Positions 9,267-16,753 of a stretch of DNA of 64,000 nucleotides are shown here, in pieces (the stretch's first letter is position 1; each line of letters begins with the position of its first letter). The position numbers and the translations under genes were made by a program. The DNA is from Saccharomonospora glauca K62 (GTDB lineage Bacteria; Actinomycetota; Actinomycetes; Mycobacteriales; Pseudonocardiaceae). The notes under the pieces are model-generated. The model ran no database searches, was not told where the DNA came from, and was given only the letters and a program-made list of their open reading frames with translations. The DNA lies in contig NZ_CM001484.1 of assembly GCF_000243395.2 (NCBI RefSeq), positions 2,163,747-2,227,746 on the forward strand, written 5' to 3'.

Positions 9267-10136
9267 ATGGGACTTCACGACCGCGGTCGGCACCGGCCCG
9301 CCGTCCCCTCCGGTGTCCTCGCCTCCCGGTTGGACTCGACGCGCTACGAGGTGCTGCCCCTGCCCGGCGTGCTCGACCAGACGGCGCGATTGGCGGAGGG
9401 AACGACGGTCACCGTCACGGCCTCGCCGTCCCGTGGTCTCGACGCGACGGTGGAGTTGTGCGAGAAACTCGCCGCGCAACGGTTGCGCGCCGTCGCCCAC
9501 CTCGCCGCCCGGCAGGTCCGCGACACGCCCCACCTGCGCGATGTGCTCGACCGGCTCGCGGGCGCCGAAGTCGACGAGGTGTTCGTGATCGCCGGGGACG
9601 CGCGGACCCCGGCGGGACCGTTCGAGGACGGCCTGTCCCTGCTGCGCGCGATCGAGGAGTCGGGTCGCAGACCCCGACGCGTGGGCGTGCCGTGCTATCC
9701 CGAGGGACACCCGCTGCTGTCGGACGACGCACTGTGGGCCGCGCTCACCGCCAAGCAGCCCCACGCCGACTACGCGGTGAGTCAGCTGTGCTTCGACGCG
9801 ACCGTCGTGTGCCGGTTCCTCCGCCTCGCACGGGAGAGGGGAGTGACACTGCCGGTGTACGTCGGGCTGGCCGGGGTAGTGGACCCGGCGAAACTGCTGC
9901 GGGTCGGTGCCCGCATCGGGGTCGGGGACTCCCTGGCGTTTCTGAGGAAGAACCGGGCGGCGCTCGCCGGGTTCACCCGGTCCGCCCACCACGATCCCGG
10001 CCGGTTCCTCACCGCGCTCGCGGAACGGACGACCGACGGCGGCTGCGTTCCCGCCGGGCTGCACTTCTACACGTTCAACCGCGTCACCGCCACCGTCGAG
10101 TGGGTGGACGCGGCGAGAGCCCGCCGTGCCGAGTGA
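9267..10136 (+). CDS. Methylenetetrahydrofolate reductase-like protein (MetF family)
   Basis: A 289-residue TIM-barrel protein of the MTHFR family. It has the characteristic TASPSRGLDATVELCEKL and VAHLAARQVRD strands, the DEVFVIAGDARTPAG segment, YAVSQLCFDATVVCRFL, and a C-terminal HFYTFNRVTATVEWV. In this operon it would interconvert 5-methyl- and 5,10-methylene-THF, most plausibly oxidising methyl-THF made by the upstream methyltransferase. It starts 17 bases after that gene with a GGAGGGG site. It lacks the extended N-terminus of some biosynthetic MetF proteins, so a dedicated catabolic role is a reasonable inference. Confidence 0.85.
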   Translation: MGLHDRGRHRPAVPSGVLASRLDSTRYEVLPLPGVLDQTARLAEGTTVTVTASPSRGLDATVELCEKLAAQRLRAVAHLAARQVRDTPHLRDVLDRLAGAEVDEVFVIAGDARTPAGPFEDGLSLLRAIEESGRRPRRVGVPCYPEGHPLLSDDALWAALTAKQPHADYAVSQLCFDATVVCRFLRLARERGVTLPVYVGLAGVVDPAKLLRVGARIGVGDSLAFLRKNRAALAGFTRSAHHDPGRFLTALAERTTDGGCVPAGLHFYTFNRVTATVEWVDAARARRAE

Positions 10137-10149
10137 GGAGCGAGCGTCG

Positions 10150-11841
10150 ATGCCGACGAACCTGGAGATCTCCCGCAACACCGTCCGCAAACCGCTCACC
10201 GACGTGGCGGCCGACATGGGCATCGAGCCGCGCTTCGTCGAGCCCTACGGCACCGCGGTCGCGAAGCTGTCGTTGGAGACGGTGAGCGAGCTGGCCGACC
10301 GGCCGAAGGCCCGGTACGTCGTCGTGTCGTCGCTGACACCGACCCCCCTGGGCGAGGGAAAGACCACCACCACGGTCGGACTCGGACAAGGCTTCGCCCA
10401 CCTGGGCAAACGCGCCGTCGTCGCCATTCGGCAGTCGTCGCTGGGGCCGACGTTCGGCATCAAGGGCGGCGCGGCCGGTGGTGGCTACGCCCAGGTGGTG
10501 CCGATGGAGACCGTGAACCTGCATCTCACCGGCGATCTCCACGCGGTCACCAGCGCCCACAACCTGCTGGCGGCCATGCTCGACAACCACCTCCACAAGG
10601 GCAACGCCCTCGACCTCGATCCGTTCGGCATCACCTGGCGGCGGGTGCTCGACGTCAACGACCGGGAGCTGCGGCAGATCGTCACCGGCCTCGGCGGCCG
10701 AGGGGACGGCACTCCCCGGCAGACCGGGTTCGACATCACCGCGGCCAGCGAGGTGATGGCGGTGCTGGCACTGTGCTCGTCGTTGCCGGACCTACGACGC
10801 AGGCTCGGGCGGATCGTCGTCGGCTACGACCGGACGGGCAACCCCGTGACGGCGGAGCAGTTGCGGGCCGCGGGAGCCATGTGCGTGCAACTGCGGGAGG
10901 CCGTCAAACCCAACCTCATGCAGTCGGTCGAGCAGACCCCCGTGCTGATCCACTGCGGACCATTCGGCAACATCGCGCACGGCAACTCGTCCGTCCTGGC
11001 CGACCTCGTCGGTATCCGCTGCGGCGACTACCTCGTCACCGAGGCCGGGTTCGGAGCCGACATGGGAGCCGAGAGGTTCTTCAACATCAAGTGCCGGGCG
11101 TCCGGCCTTGTCCCCGACGCCGCCGTCGTGGTGGTCACCGTCCGCGCGATGAAGGCGCACTCGGGACGGTACCGCGTGGTGGCGGGCAGGCCCCTGCCCG
11201 AGGAGATGCTGCGGGAGAGCCCCGACGACGTGTACGCGGGGGCGGCGAACCTGCGCAAGCAGCTCGCCAACATCCGGGCGCACGGGGTGACCCCGGTGGT
11301 GGCCGTGAACGCCTTCGCCGGTGACGCCGACAGCGAACACCGGGCGATCCTGGACATCGCTACGGAGGAGGGGGTGCGCGCGGCCGTGAGCACCCACGTC
11401 GCGAAGGGGGGCAAGGGAGCGGCCGAACTGGCCGACGCGGTGGCCGGGGCCTGCGAGGAGAGCGGCGGGTTCCGGTATCTGTATCCCGACGAGCTACCAC
11501 TGGCGGACAAGATCGACGTGGTGGCGCGTCGTATGTACGGCGCCGACGGGATCGACCTCAGCCCCACCGCACGGCGGCAACTCGACACCTACACGCGGTG
11601 CGGTTTCGGTTCGCTGCCCGTGTGCATTGCCAAGACCCACCTGTCGTTGTCCGACGACCCCGATCGTAAGGGGGCGCCCAAGGGCTGGCGGTTGCCGGTG
11701 CGGGAGGTCCGGGCCTCGGTCGGCGCCGGGTTCGTCTATCCGATCTGTGGAGACATGCGCACGATGCCGGGGCTGTCGTCGCATCCGGCAGCGGAGCGCA
11801 TCGACATCGACGACGCCGGCCGGGTGGTGGGGCTGGCCTGA
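10150..11841 (+). CDS. fhs: Formate--tetrahydrofolate ligase
   Basis: A 563-residue formyl-THF synthetase of normal family length. The P-loop is TPLGEGKTTTTVGLGQG near residues 66-82. Other family signatures are IRQSSLGPTFGIKGGAAGGG, the DLHAVTSAHNLLAAMLDNH segment, EAGFGADMGAERFFNIKCR and GDMRTMPGLSSHPAAERID at the end. The enzyme joins formate, ATP and THF to 10-formyl-THF, and can run in reverse to yield formate plus ATP when C1 units are in excess. That direction suits a demethylation operon. It follows the MetF-like gene by 13 bases (GGAG site 10137-10140). Confidence 0.96.
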   Translation: MPTNLEISRNTVRKPLTDVAADMGIEPRFVEPYGTAVAKLSLETVSELADRPKARYVVVSSLTPTPLGEGKTTTTVGLGQGFAHLGKRAVVAIRQSSLGPTFGIKGGAAGGGYAQVVPMETVNLHLTGDLHAVTSAHNLLAAMLDNHLHKGNALDLDPFGITWRRVLDVNDRELRQIVTGLGGRGDGTPRQTGFDITAASEVMAVLALCSSLPDLRRRLGRIVVGYDRTGNPVTAEQLRAAGAMCVQLREAVKPNLMQSVEQTPVLIHCGPFGNIAHGNSSVLADLVGIRCGDYLVTEAGFGADMGAERFFNIKCRASGLVPDAAVVVVTVRAMKAHSGRYRVVAGRPLPEEMLRESPDDVYAGAANLRKQLANIRAHGVTPVVAVNAFAGDADSEHRAILDIATEEGVRAAVSTHVAKGGKGAAELADAVAGACEESGGFRYLYPDELPLADKIDVVARRMYGADGIDLSPTARRQLDTYTRCGFGSLPVCIAKTHLSLSDDPDRKGAPKGWRLPVREVRASVGAGFVYPICGDMRTMPGLSSHPAAERIDIDDAGRVVGLA

Positions 11842-11881
11842 GTGTCCCCGGTGCCGTCGCGCAGGAACACAGGAGGTCGCC

Positions 11882-14416
11882 ATGAGCGCGTTTCCCACCG
11901 AGGCCGACGTCGTCGTCATCGGAGCCGGAATCGTCGGCAACTCGCTGACCCGTCACCTCGCCGAGGAGGGCTGGCGACGTATCGTCCTGGTGGACAAAGG
12001 CCCCCTGCCCGATCCGGGCGGGTCCACGGGACACGCGTCGAACTTCATCTTCCCCGTCGATCACTCGAAGGAGATCACCGCGCTCACGGTGGACTCGCTT
12101 CGCCAGTACGAAAAGCTCGGCGTCGTCACCACGTGCGGGGGCCTGGAACTCGCGCGTACCCCCGAGCGGGTCGACGAGCTGCGGCGCCGGACGGCCTCGG
12201 CTCGCGCGTACGGCGTGGAGGCGGAACTCGTCGACGCGGCCCGCGTGGGGGAGCTGGTGCCGTTCGTGAACACCGACCCGGTGCTCGCGGGATTCTGGAC
12301 GCCGTCGGTCGCGGTGGTGGACCCGGTGCGAGCCGGGGCGTCGCTGCGGGCGCGGGCCGAGGAACTGGGCGCGCTCACCGTGGTGCCCGACACTGAGGTC
12401 ACCGGAATCCGGGTGGAGCGCGGACACGTCCGCGGTGTCGAGACGGACGCGGGCGAGATCGCCACCGACACGGTGGTGGTCGCGTGCGGTGTGTGGAGCC
12501 CTCGGATCGCGGCGACGGCGGGCGCGCGCATCCCGCTGACCCCCGCCGTGCACCAGATGATCGACGTGGGACCGATCCCGGAACTGGAGCGGACGAACAC
12601 CGAGATCGCCCATCCCCTGGTGCGGGACATGGACGCGATGATGTACGAGCGTCAGAAGTGGGCGGACCTGGAGATCGGCTCCTACGCCCACCGGCCGATC
12701 CTGCACGATCCCTCGGAGATCCCGTCGCTCGCCGAGGCCGCGCTGTCACCCACCCAGCTGCCGTTCACCCCGGACGACTTCCGCGCCCAGTTCGAGGACG
12801 CGCGGACCCTCGTCGGTTCCCTGATCGACACGCCGGGGGTCGAGGTCCGCCACGCCATCAACGGGTTGTTGTCGATGACCCCGGACGGCGCTCCCGTGCT
12901 GGGGGAGACCCCCGAGGTACGGGGACTCTGGTCGGCGGCCGCGGTGTGGATCAAGGAGGGGCCGGGGGTCGGGCGGATGCTCGCGCAGTGGATGACCCAC
13001 GGCGAACCCGAGATCGATCTCCACGGGGCGGACATCGCCCGTTTCTATCCGCACCAGCGCACCAAGGCCGCCGTACGCGCGCGAGCGGCGGAGGGGTTCA
13101 ACAAGACCTACGGCATCGTGCACCCGAGGGAGCAGTGGAGGTCGGTGCGGCCGCAGCGCATCTCGCCGTTCCATGCGCGACAGACGGCTCTCGGCGCCGT
13201 GTTCTTCGAGGTCGGCGGCTGGGAACGCCCGCAGTGGTACGGCGCGAACGAGACACTGCTGGAGGAGTTCGGCGACCGGGTGCCACGGCGTGAGCACGAG
13301 TGGGACGCTCGCTGGTGGTCGCCGATCGTCGAGGCGGAGCACCTGGCGATGCGGGAGCGCGGAGCCGTGATCGACCTGTCGGCGTTCGCGCAGTTCGACG
13401 TCGTCGGTCCGGGTGCGCTCGACTACCTGCAACGTCTGGTCGTCGCGCGGGTCGACCGCCCGGTGGGGTCGCTGGTCTACACGCCCGTGTTGACGCCGCA
13501 CGGCGGTTTCCGCAGCGATCTGACCCTCGTGCGGCTCGGGCAGCGGCACTTCCGCGTCGTCACCGGCGCGGCGGACGGCGCCCGTGACGCGTTCTGGTTC
13601 ACCCGGCACCTGCCCGACGACGGCTCGGTGACGTTCACCGAGGTCACTTCGGCGGTCTGCACGCTCGGGCTGTGGGGGCCGCGGGCTCGTGACGTGCTCA
13701 CCGCCGTCACCGAGGACGACGTCTCGGACACCGCGCTGCCGTTCGGGCGGGCGAAGCACATCACCGTGGACACCGTGGACGTGCTGGCGGTCCGGGTGTC
13801 CTACGTCGGCGAGTCCGGGTGGGAGTTGCACGCGCCGTTCGAGCAGGGCCGGCGGCTGTGGGACGTGATCGTGGAGGCCGGTGCGGAGGTGGGCGTCGTC
13901 CCCGCGGGCATCGGTGTCTACGGCACCACCGGGCGGTTGGAGAAGGGCTATCGCCTGATGGGCGCCGAACTGGACTCCGAACACGATCCCGTGGAGGCTG
14001 GGCTGGCCCTGCCGAAGGTGAAGGCGGCCGACTTCATGGGCAAGGACGCCTACCTGGCGGCACGGGAGAACGGGCCGGTGGCCGTGCTCTGCTCCCTCGC
14101 CATGGGAGAGCCGCGCGACCACGTGGACGCCCACGGTGTCGTGCGGTACCCGCAGGGCGGGGAACCGATCCTGGCCCCGACGGGGAAACGCCTCGTCGAC
14201 TCGCGGGGGAGGCCGTCGCAGGTGACGAGCGCGGGGCCCGCGCCGTCACTGGGCACCTACCTGCTGCTGGCCTACCTGCCACGGGAACTCGCCGTCGAAG
14301 GCGAGCGGCTGCTGGTGGAGTACTTCGGCGAACGGTATCCCGTCACCGTGGCGCGGGTGGGCCGCAGGCCGCTGTTCGATCCCGACGACACGCGGATGAA
14401 GGGCGCGGCGCGGTGA
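11882..14416 (+). CDS. Dimethylglycine/sarcosine dehydrogenase-like FAD-GcvT fusion protein
   Basis: An 844-residue two-part enzyme. Residues 1-400 form an FAD-dependent DAO-type oxidoreductase with the Rossmann motif VVVIGAGIVGNSL; GSTGHASN retains the His position that carries covalent FAD in dimethylglycine dehydrogenases. Residues 430-844 form a GcvT-type folate domain (FAQFDVVGPGALDYLQRL, FMGKDAYLAA, VTVARVGRRPLFDPD). Family members oxidise an N-methyl group and pass the methylene unit to THF as 5,10-methylene-THF. The gene has an AGGAGG site and ends the operon. Substrate (dimethylglycine, sarcosine, or another N-methyl compound) is not determined by sequence. Confidence 0.88.
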   Translation: MSAFPTEADVVVIGAGIVGNSLTRHLAEEGWRRIVLVDKGPLPDPGGSTGHASNFIFPVDHSKEITALTVDSLRQYEKLGVVTTCGGLELARTPERVDELRRRTASARAYGVEAELVDAARVGELVPFVNTDPVLAGFWTPSVAVVDPVRAGASLRARAEELGALTVVPDTEVTGIRVERGHVRGVETDAGEIATDTVVVACGVWSPRIAATAGARIPLTPAVHQMIDVGPIPELERTNTEIAHPLVRDMDAMMYERQKWADLEIGSYAHRPILHDPSEIPSLAEAALSPTQLPFTPDDFRAQFEDARTLVGSLIDTPGVEVRHAINGLLSMTPDGAPVLGETPEVRGLWSAAAVWIKEGPGVGRMLAQWMTHGEPEIDLHGADIARFYPHQRTKAAVRARAAEGFNKTYGIVHPREQWRSVRPQRISPFHARQTALGAVFFEVGGWERPQWYGANETLLEEFGDRVPRREHEWDARWWSPIVEAEHLAMRERGAVIDLSAFAQFDVVGPGALDYLQRLVVARVDRPVGSLVYTPVLTPHGGFRSDLTLVRLGQRHFRVVTGAADGARDAFWFTRHLPDDGSVTFTEVTSAVCTLGLWGPRARDVLTAVTEDDVSDTALPFGRAKHITVDTVDVLAVRVSYVGESGWELHAPFEQGRRLWDVIVEAGAEVGVVPAGIGVYGTTGRLEKGYRLMGAELDSEHDPVEAGLALPKVKAADFMGKDAYLAARENGPVAVLCSLAMGEPRDHVDAHGVVRYPQGGEPILAPTGKRLVDSRGRPSQVTSAGPAPSLGTYLLLAYLPRELAVEGERLLVEYFGERYPVTVARVGRRPLFDPDDTRMKGAAR

Positions 14417-14466
14417 GCGAGCCGGTTCCGCGGAGCCGGTCGGACGACCCGCGACAACAGCCGCCT

Positions 14467-14482
14467 GTATAACGCCCTATAC
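14467..14482. repeat. Copy 1 of the GTATAACGNCCTATAC element
   Basis: GTATAACGCCCTATAC followed by GGTCGGGCTC. GTATA and TATAC are inverted arms around a six-base centre. It lies between the C1 operon and the DUF574 methyltransferase gene, 152 bases upstream of the latter's ATG. Two other copies occur at 22791 and 43899, both also intergenic. It differs from them at one core base (C for A) and in the outer flank. Confidence 0.8.
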
Positions 14483-14633
14483 GGTCGGGCTCGTCGTGTC
14501 GCAACGGGGCACGAGCATCGTTCATAGGGTGCGATTCGTGTCCCAATGGCCGACTCGGTGTGTGACGTCACGGCGTGAGAAGGCACACTATCGTCGTCAC
14601 CGTAATGATCATGACATGAGGAGTGGGTGCCCG

Positions 14634-15467
14634 ATGTCGGCGAGCAACACCGACCGACTCGCTGAGTCGGTGAACAAGGTCTCGGTGGGTCGTGTGTACG
14701 ACTATCTGCTCGGTGGGGTGCACAACTACGCGGTCGACCAGGCGTTCGCCGAGGAACAGCTACGGCTGCTTCCCGACATCCGCGACTTCGCGGTGTCCAA
14801 CAGGGCCTTCCTCGGCCGCGCGGTGAAGTACGCCGTCAGCCAGGGCATTCGACAGTTCGTCGACATCGGATCGGGACTGCCGACCCAGGGCAACGTGCAC
14901 GAGGTCGCCGACGAGGTGGCGCCGGGAGAGTGCCGGGTCGTGTACATCGACAACGAGCCCATCGCCAGGGCGCACGCCGAGATCCTGCTGGAGAAGACCG
15001 CGGACCCGGCTCGTCACCGTGCCATCGACGCGGACTTCTTCGACGGCGGGCTGCTGTGGGAGCGGGTGCTTGCGACCGGGGTCATCGACGAGACGCAACC
15101 GATCGCGCTGCTCGCGGTGGCGTTGCTGCACTTCATGCCGCCCGAGACCCACCCGGAGCGGATGCTCGCCTACTACCGCGATCGACTTCCCGAGGGCAGC
15201 CTGGTGGTGGTGTCCCACGCCCACATCGACCCGTCGGACACCGAGGCGCTCGCGGTGGCGAAGAAGCTGACCGAGTCGTACACGAAGAAGGCCAACAGCC
15301 CGGCGATGCCGCGCCCGCGCGAGGAGATCGCCGCGTTCTTCGAGGGCCTGGAGATGGTGGAACCGGGTCTGGTGTGGCTGCCGGAATGGCGCCCCGAGGG
15401 GCAGGATCCGTACAGCGACGACCCCGCGCGGGCGCGTGGCCTGGCGGGCGTGGGAAGGAAGATCTGA
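14634..15467 (+). CDS. DUF574-type SAM-dependent methyltransferase
   Basis: A 277-residue protein of the S-adenosyl methyltransferase family abundant in mycelial actinobacteria (DUF574). Signatures are the N-terminal RVYDYLLGGVHNYAVD, the SAM-binding QFVDIGSGLPTQGNVHEVA, VVYIDNEPIARAHAE as the acidic motif, and LLAVALLHFMPPE. The methyl acceptor of this family is not known to me. ATG 14634 is chosen for the GAGGAG site ten bases upstream; ATG 14616 lies in frame but is poorly spaced. Its stop overlaps the PhzF start by one base. The repeat element at 14467 lies in its upstream region and could be its control site. Confidence 0.9.
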   Translation: MSASNTDRLAESVNKVSVGRVYDYLLGGVHNYAVDQAFAEEQLRLLPDIRDFAVSNRAFLGRAVKYAVSQGIRQFVDIGSGLPTQGNVHEVADEVAPGECRVVYIDNEPIARAHAEILLEKTADPARHRAIDADFFDGGLLWERVLATGVIDETQPIALLAVALLHFMPPETHPERMLAYYRDRLPEGSLVVVSHAHIDPSDTEALAVAKKLTESYTKKANSPAMPRPREEIAAFFEGLEMVEPGLVWLPEWRPEGQDPYSDDPARARGLAGVGRKI

Positions 15468-16333
15468 TGGCCGACCCGATCCCGGAGGTGGAGGTGCTGC
15501 GGTACGCGGCCTTCACCACCGACCCTGCCGGAGGCAACCCGGCGGGTGTGGTGTGCGAGGCGTCGCGGCTGGACGAAGCGGCGATGCTGGCCGTGGCGGC
15601 CGAGGTCGGGTACTCGGAGACCGCCTTCGTCACCGGCGGGGATCCCGAGCGGCGACGGTTCGACCTGCGCTACTTCAGCCCCCGAGCGGAGGTGGCGTTC
15701 TGCGGGCACGCCACCGTGGCCACCGCGGTGGAACTCGGCCGCCGGTTCGGTGAGGGCCAGCTGGTGTTCACCACGCCGGCCGGTGAGGTCCCCGTGGACG
15801 TCGAGACCGTCGACGGGGGCGTTCCCCGCGCCACGCTCACCAGCGTGGCCACGACCTCGCGCCCGGCCGACGAGGCGGTGGTGGACGCCGCGCTGACGGC
15901 GTTGCGGTGGTCGCGGGACGACCTCGATCCGCGGTTCCCGCCTCACGTGGCCTTCGGGGGCAACGACCACCTCGTCCTGGCGGCGTCCTCGCGGGAACGG
16001 CTCGCCGACCTCGACTACGACTTCGACGCGCTCGGCGAGCTCATGCGGGCCGAGGGTTGGACCACGGTGCACCTGTTCCGTCCCGGTGCGCACGGTGAGT
16101 TCCACGCCAGGAATCCCTTCCCCGTGGGCGGTGTGGTGGAGGATCCCGCGACCGGCGCGGCGGCCGCGGCCTTCGGCGGCTACCTGCGGCGACTCGGGCA
16201 CGTCACCGAGCCCACGACGTACCTCGTCCGCCAGGGCGAGGACATGGGGCGCCCGAGCGAACTGCTGGTCGAGGTCACTCCCGACGACCCGAGAGTCCGG
16301 GTGAGCGGTCGGGCCGTCGTCATTCCGGCCTGA
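15467..16333 (+). CDS. PhzF-family isomerase/epimerase
   Basis: A 288-residue PhzF-fold protein (two diaminopimelate-epimerase-like domains). Characteristic motifs are GGNPAGVV near residue 24, VGYSETAFV (with the catalytic-type Glu), YFSPRAEVAFCGHATVATA, and EDPATGAAAAAFGGYL near residue 225. The family includes the phenazine enzyme PhzF, but most members have unknown isomerase substrates, and no phenazine genes are nearby. Its ATG overlaps the stop of the DUF574 gene by one base, so the two form an operon, ended by the hairpin at 16449-16507. Confidence 0.92.
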   Translation: MADPIPEVEVLRYAAFTTDPAGGNPAGVVCEASRLDEAAMLAVAAEVGYSETAFVTGGDPERRRFDLRYFSPRAEVAFCGHATVATAVELGRRFGEGQLVFTTPAGEVPVDVETVDGGVPRATLTSVATTSRPADEAVVDAALTALRWSRDDLDPRFPPHVAFGGNDHLVLAASSRERLADLDYDFDALGELMRAEGWTTVHLFRPGAHGEFHARNPFPVGGVVEDPATGAAAAAFGGYLRRLGHVTEPTTYLVRQGEDMGRPSELLVEVTPDDPRVRVSGRAVVIPA

Positions 16334-16753
16334 CACTCACCTCGTGCGACCACGGGCGACGGTGACCTCGGCGTCGTTCCGTCGCCGAGAATTCGAAGGT
16401 CGTGACAAGACGCCGACCGTCGCCAGTGGACTTTCCGGATCGGTCGATGGGCGGGCGCGGCCCTTTTGCCCGGATCCCTCGGGTGGATCCGGTGTTCCGG
16501 CCCGCCCGCACCGGAACGCGAGCGAGGCGTTCGAAACCGTGGGTCCGAATTCCCGATGTCACGCCCCGAAGTTGGGACCACGGAGCGGTGAGCCCGACGC
16601 TCACTCGTGAGGAGATCGCGTTCCACTCCGAGTACGAGTGTTCCCGTGCGTGGGACGGCCGTTCGGGCGGTGTCTCCAGGCGTACCCGAACGGAGCATTA
16701 CCGAAAGGAGTCAAGCGGTTACATTACAGCGGCGTTGTCAATAGGGAGGTCCG
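16334..16753. other. 420-base intergenic region with nested hairpin and upstream region of the DUF6351 gene
   Basis: No convincing gene. Short frames here lack coding character. The first half carries the nested terminator at 16449-16507. The last 60 bases are locally AT-richer and end in the GGGAGG ribosome-binding site (16743-16748) for the gene at 16754, so they probably contain its promoter. Confidence 0.6.
16449..16507 (+). terminator. Nested hairpin terminator after the PhzF gene
   Basis: An outer inverted repeat GGGCGGGC (16449-16456) with GCCCGCCC (16500-16507) encloses a perfect inner stem CCGGATCC (16470-16477) with GGATCCGG (16485-16492), loop of seven bases. It lies 116 bases beyond the PhzF stop. 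Confidence 0.6.

Noticed and set aside
15467..16333. Part of a phenazine cluster because of the PhzF-like gene
   Set aside because: No other phz genes are nearby, and most PhzF-family proteins are unrelated to phenazines.
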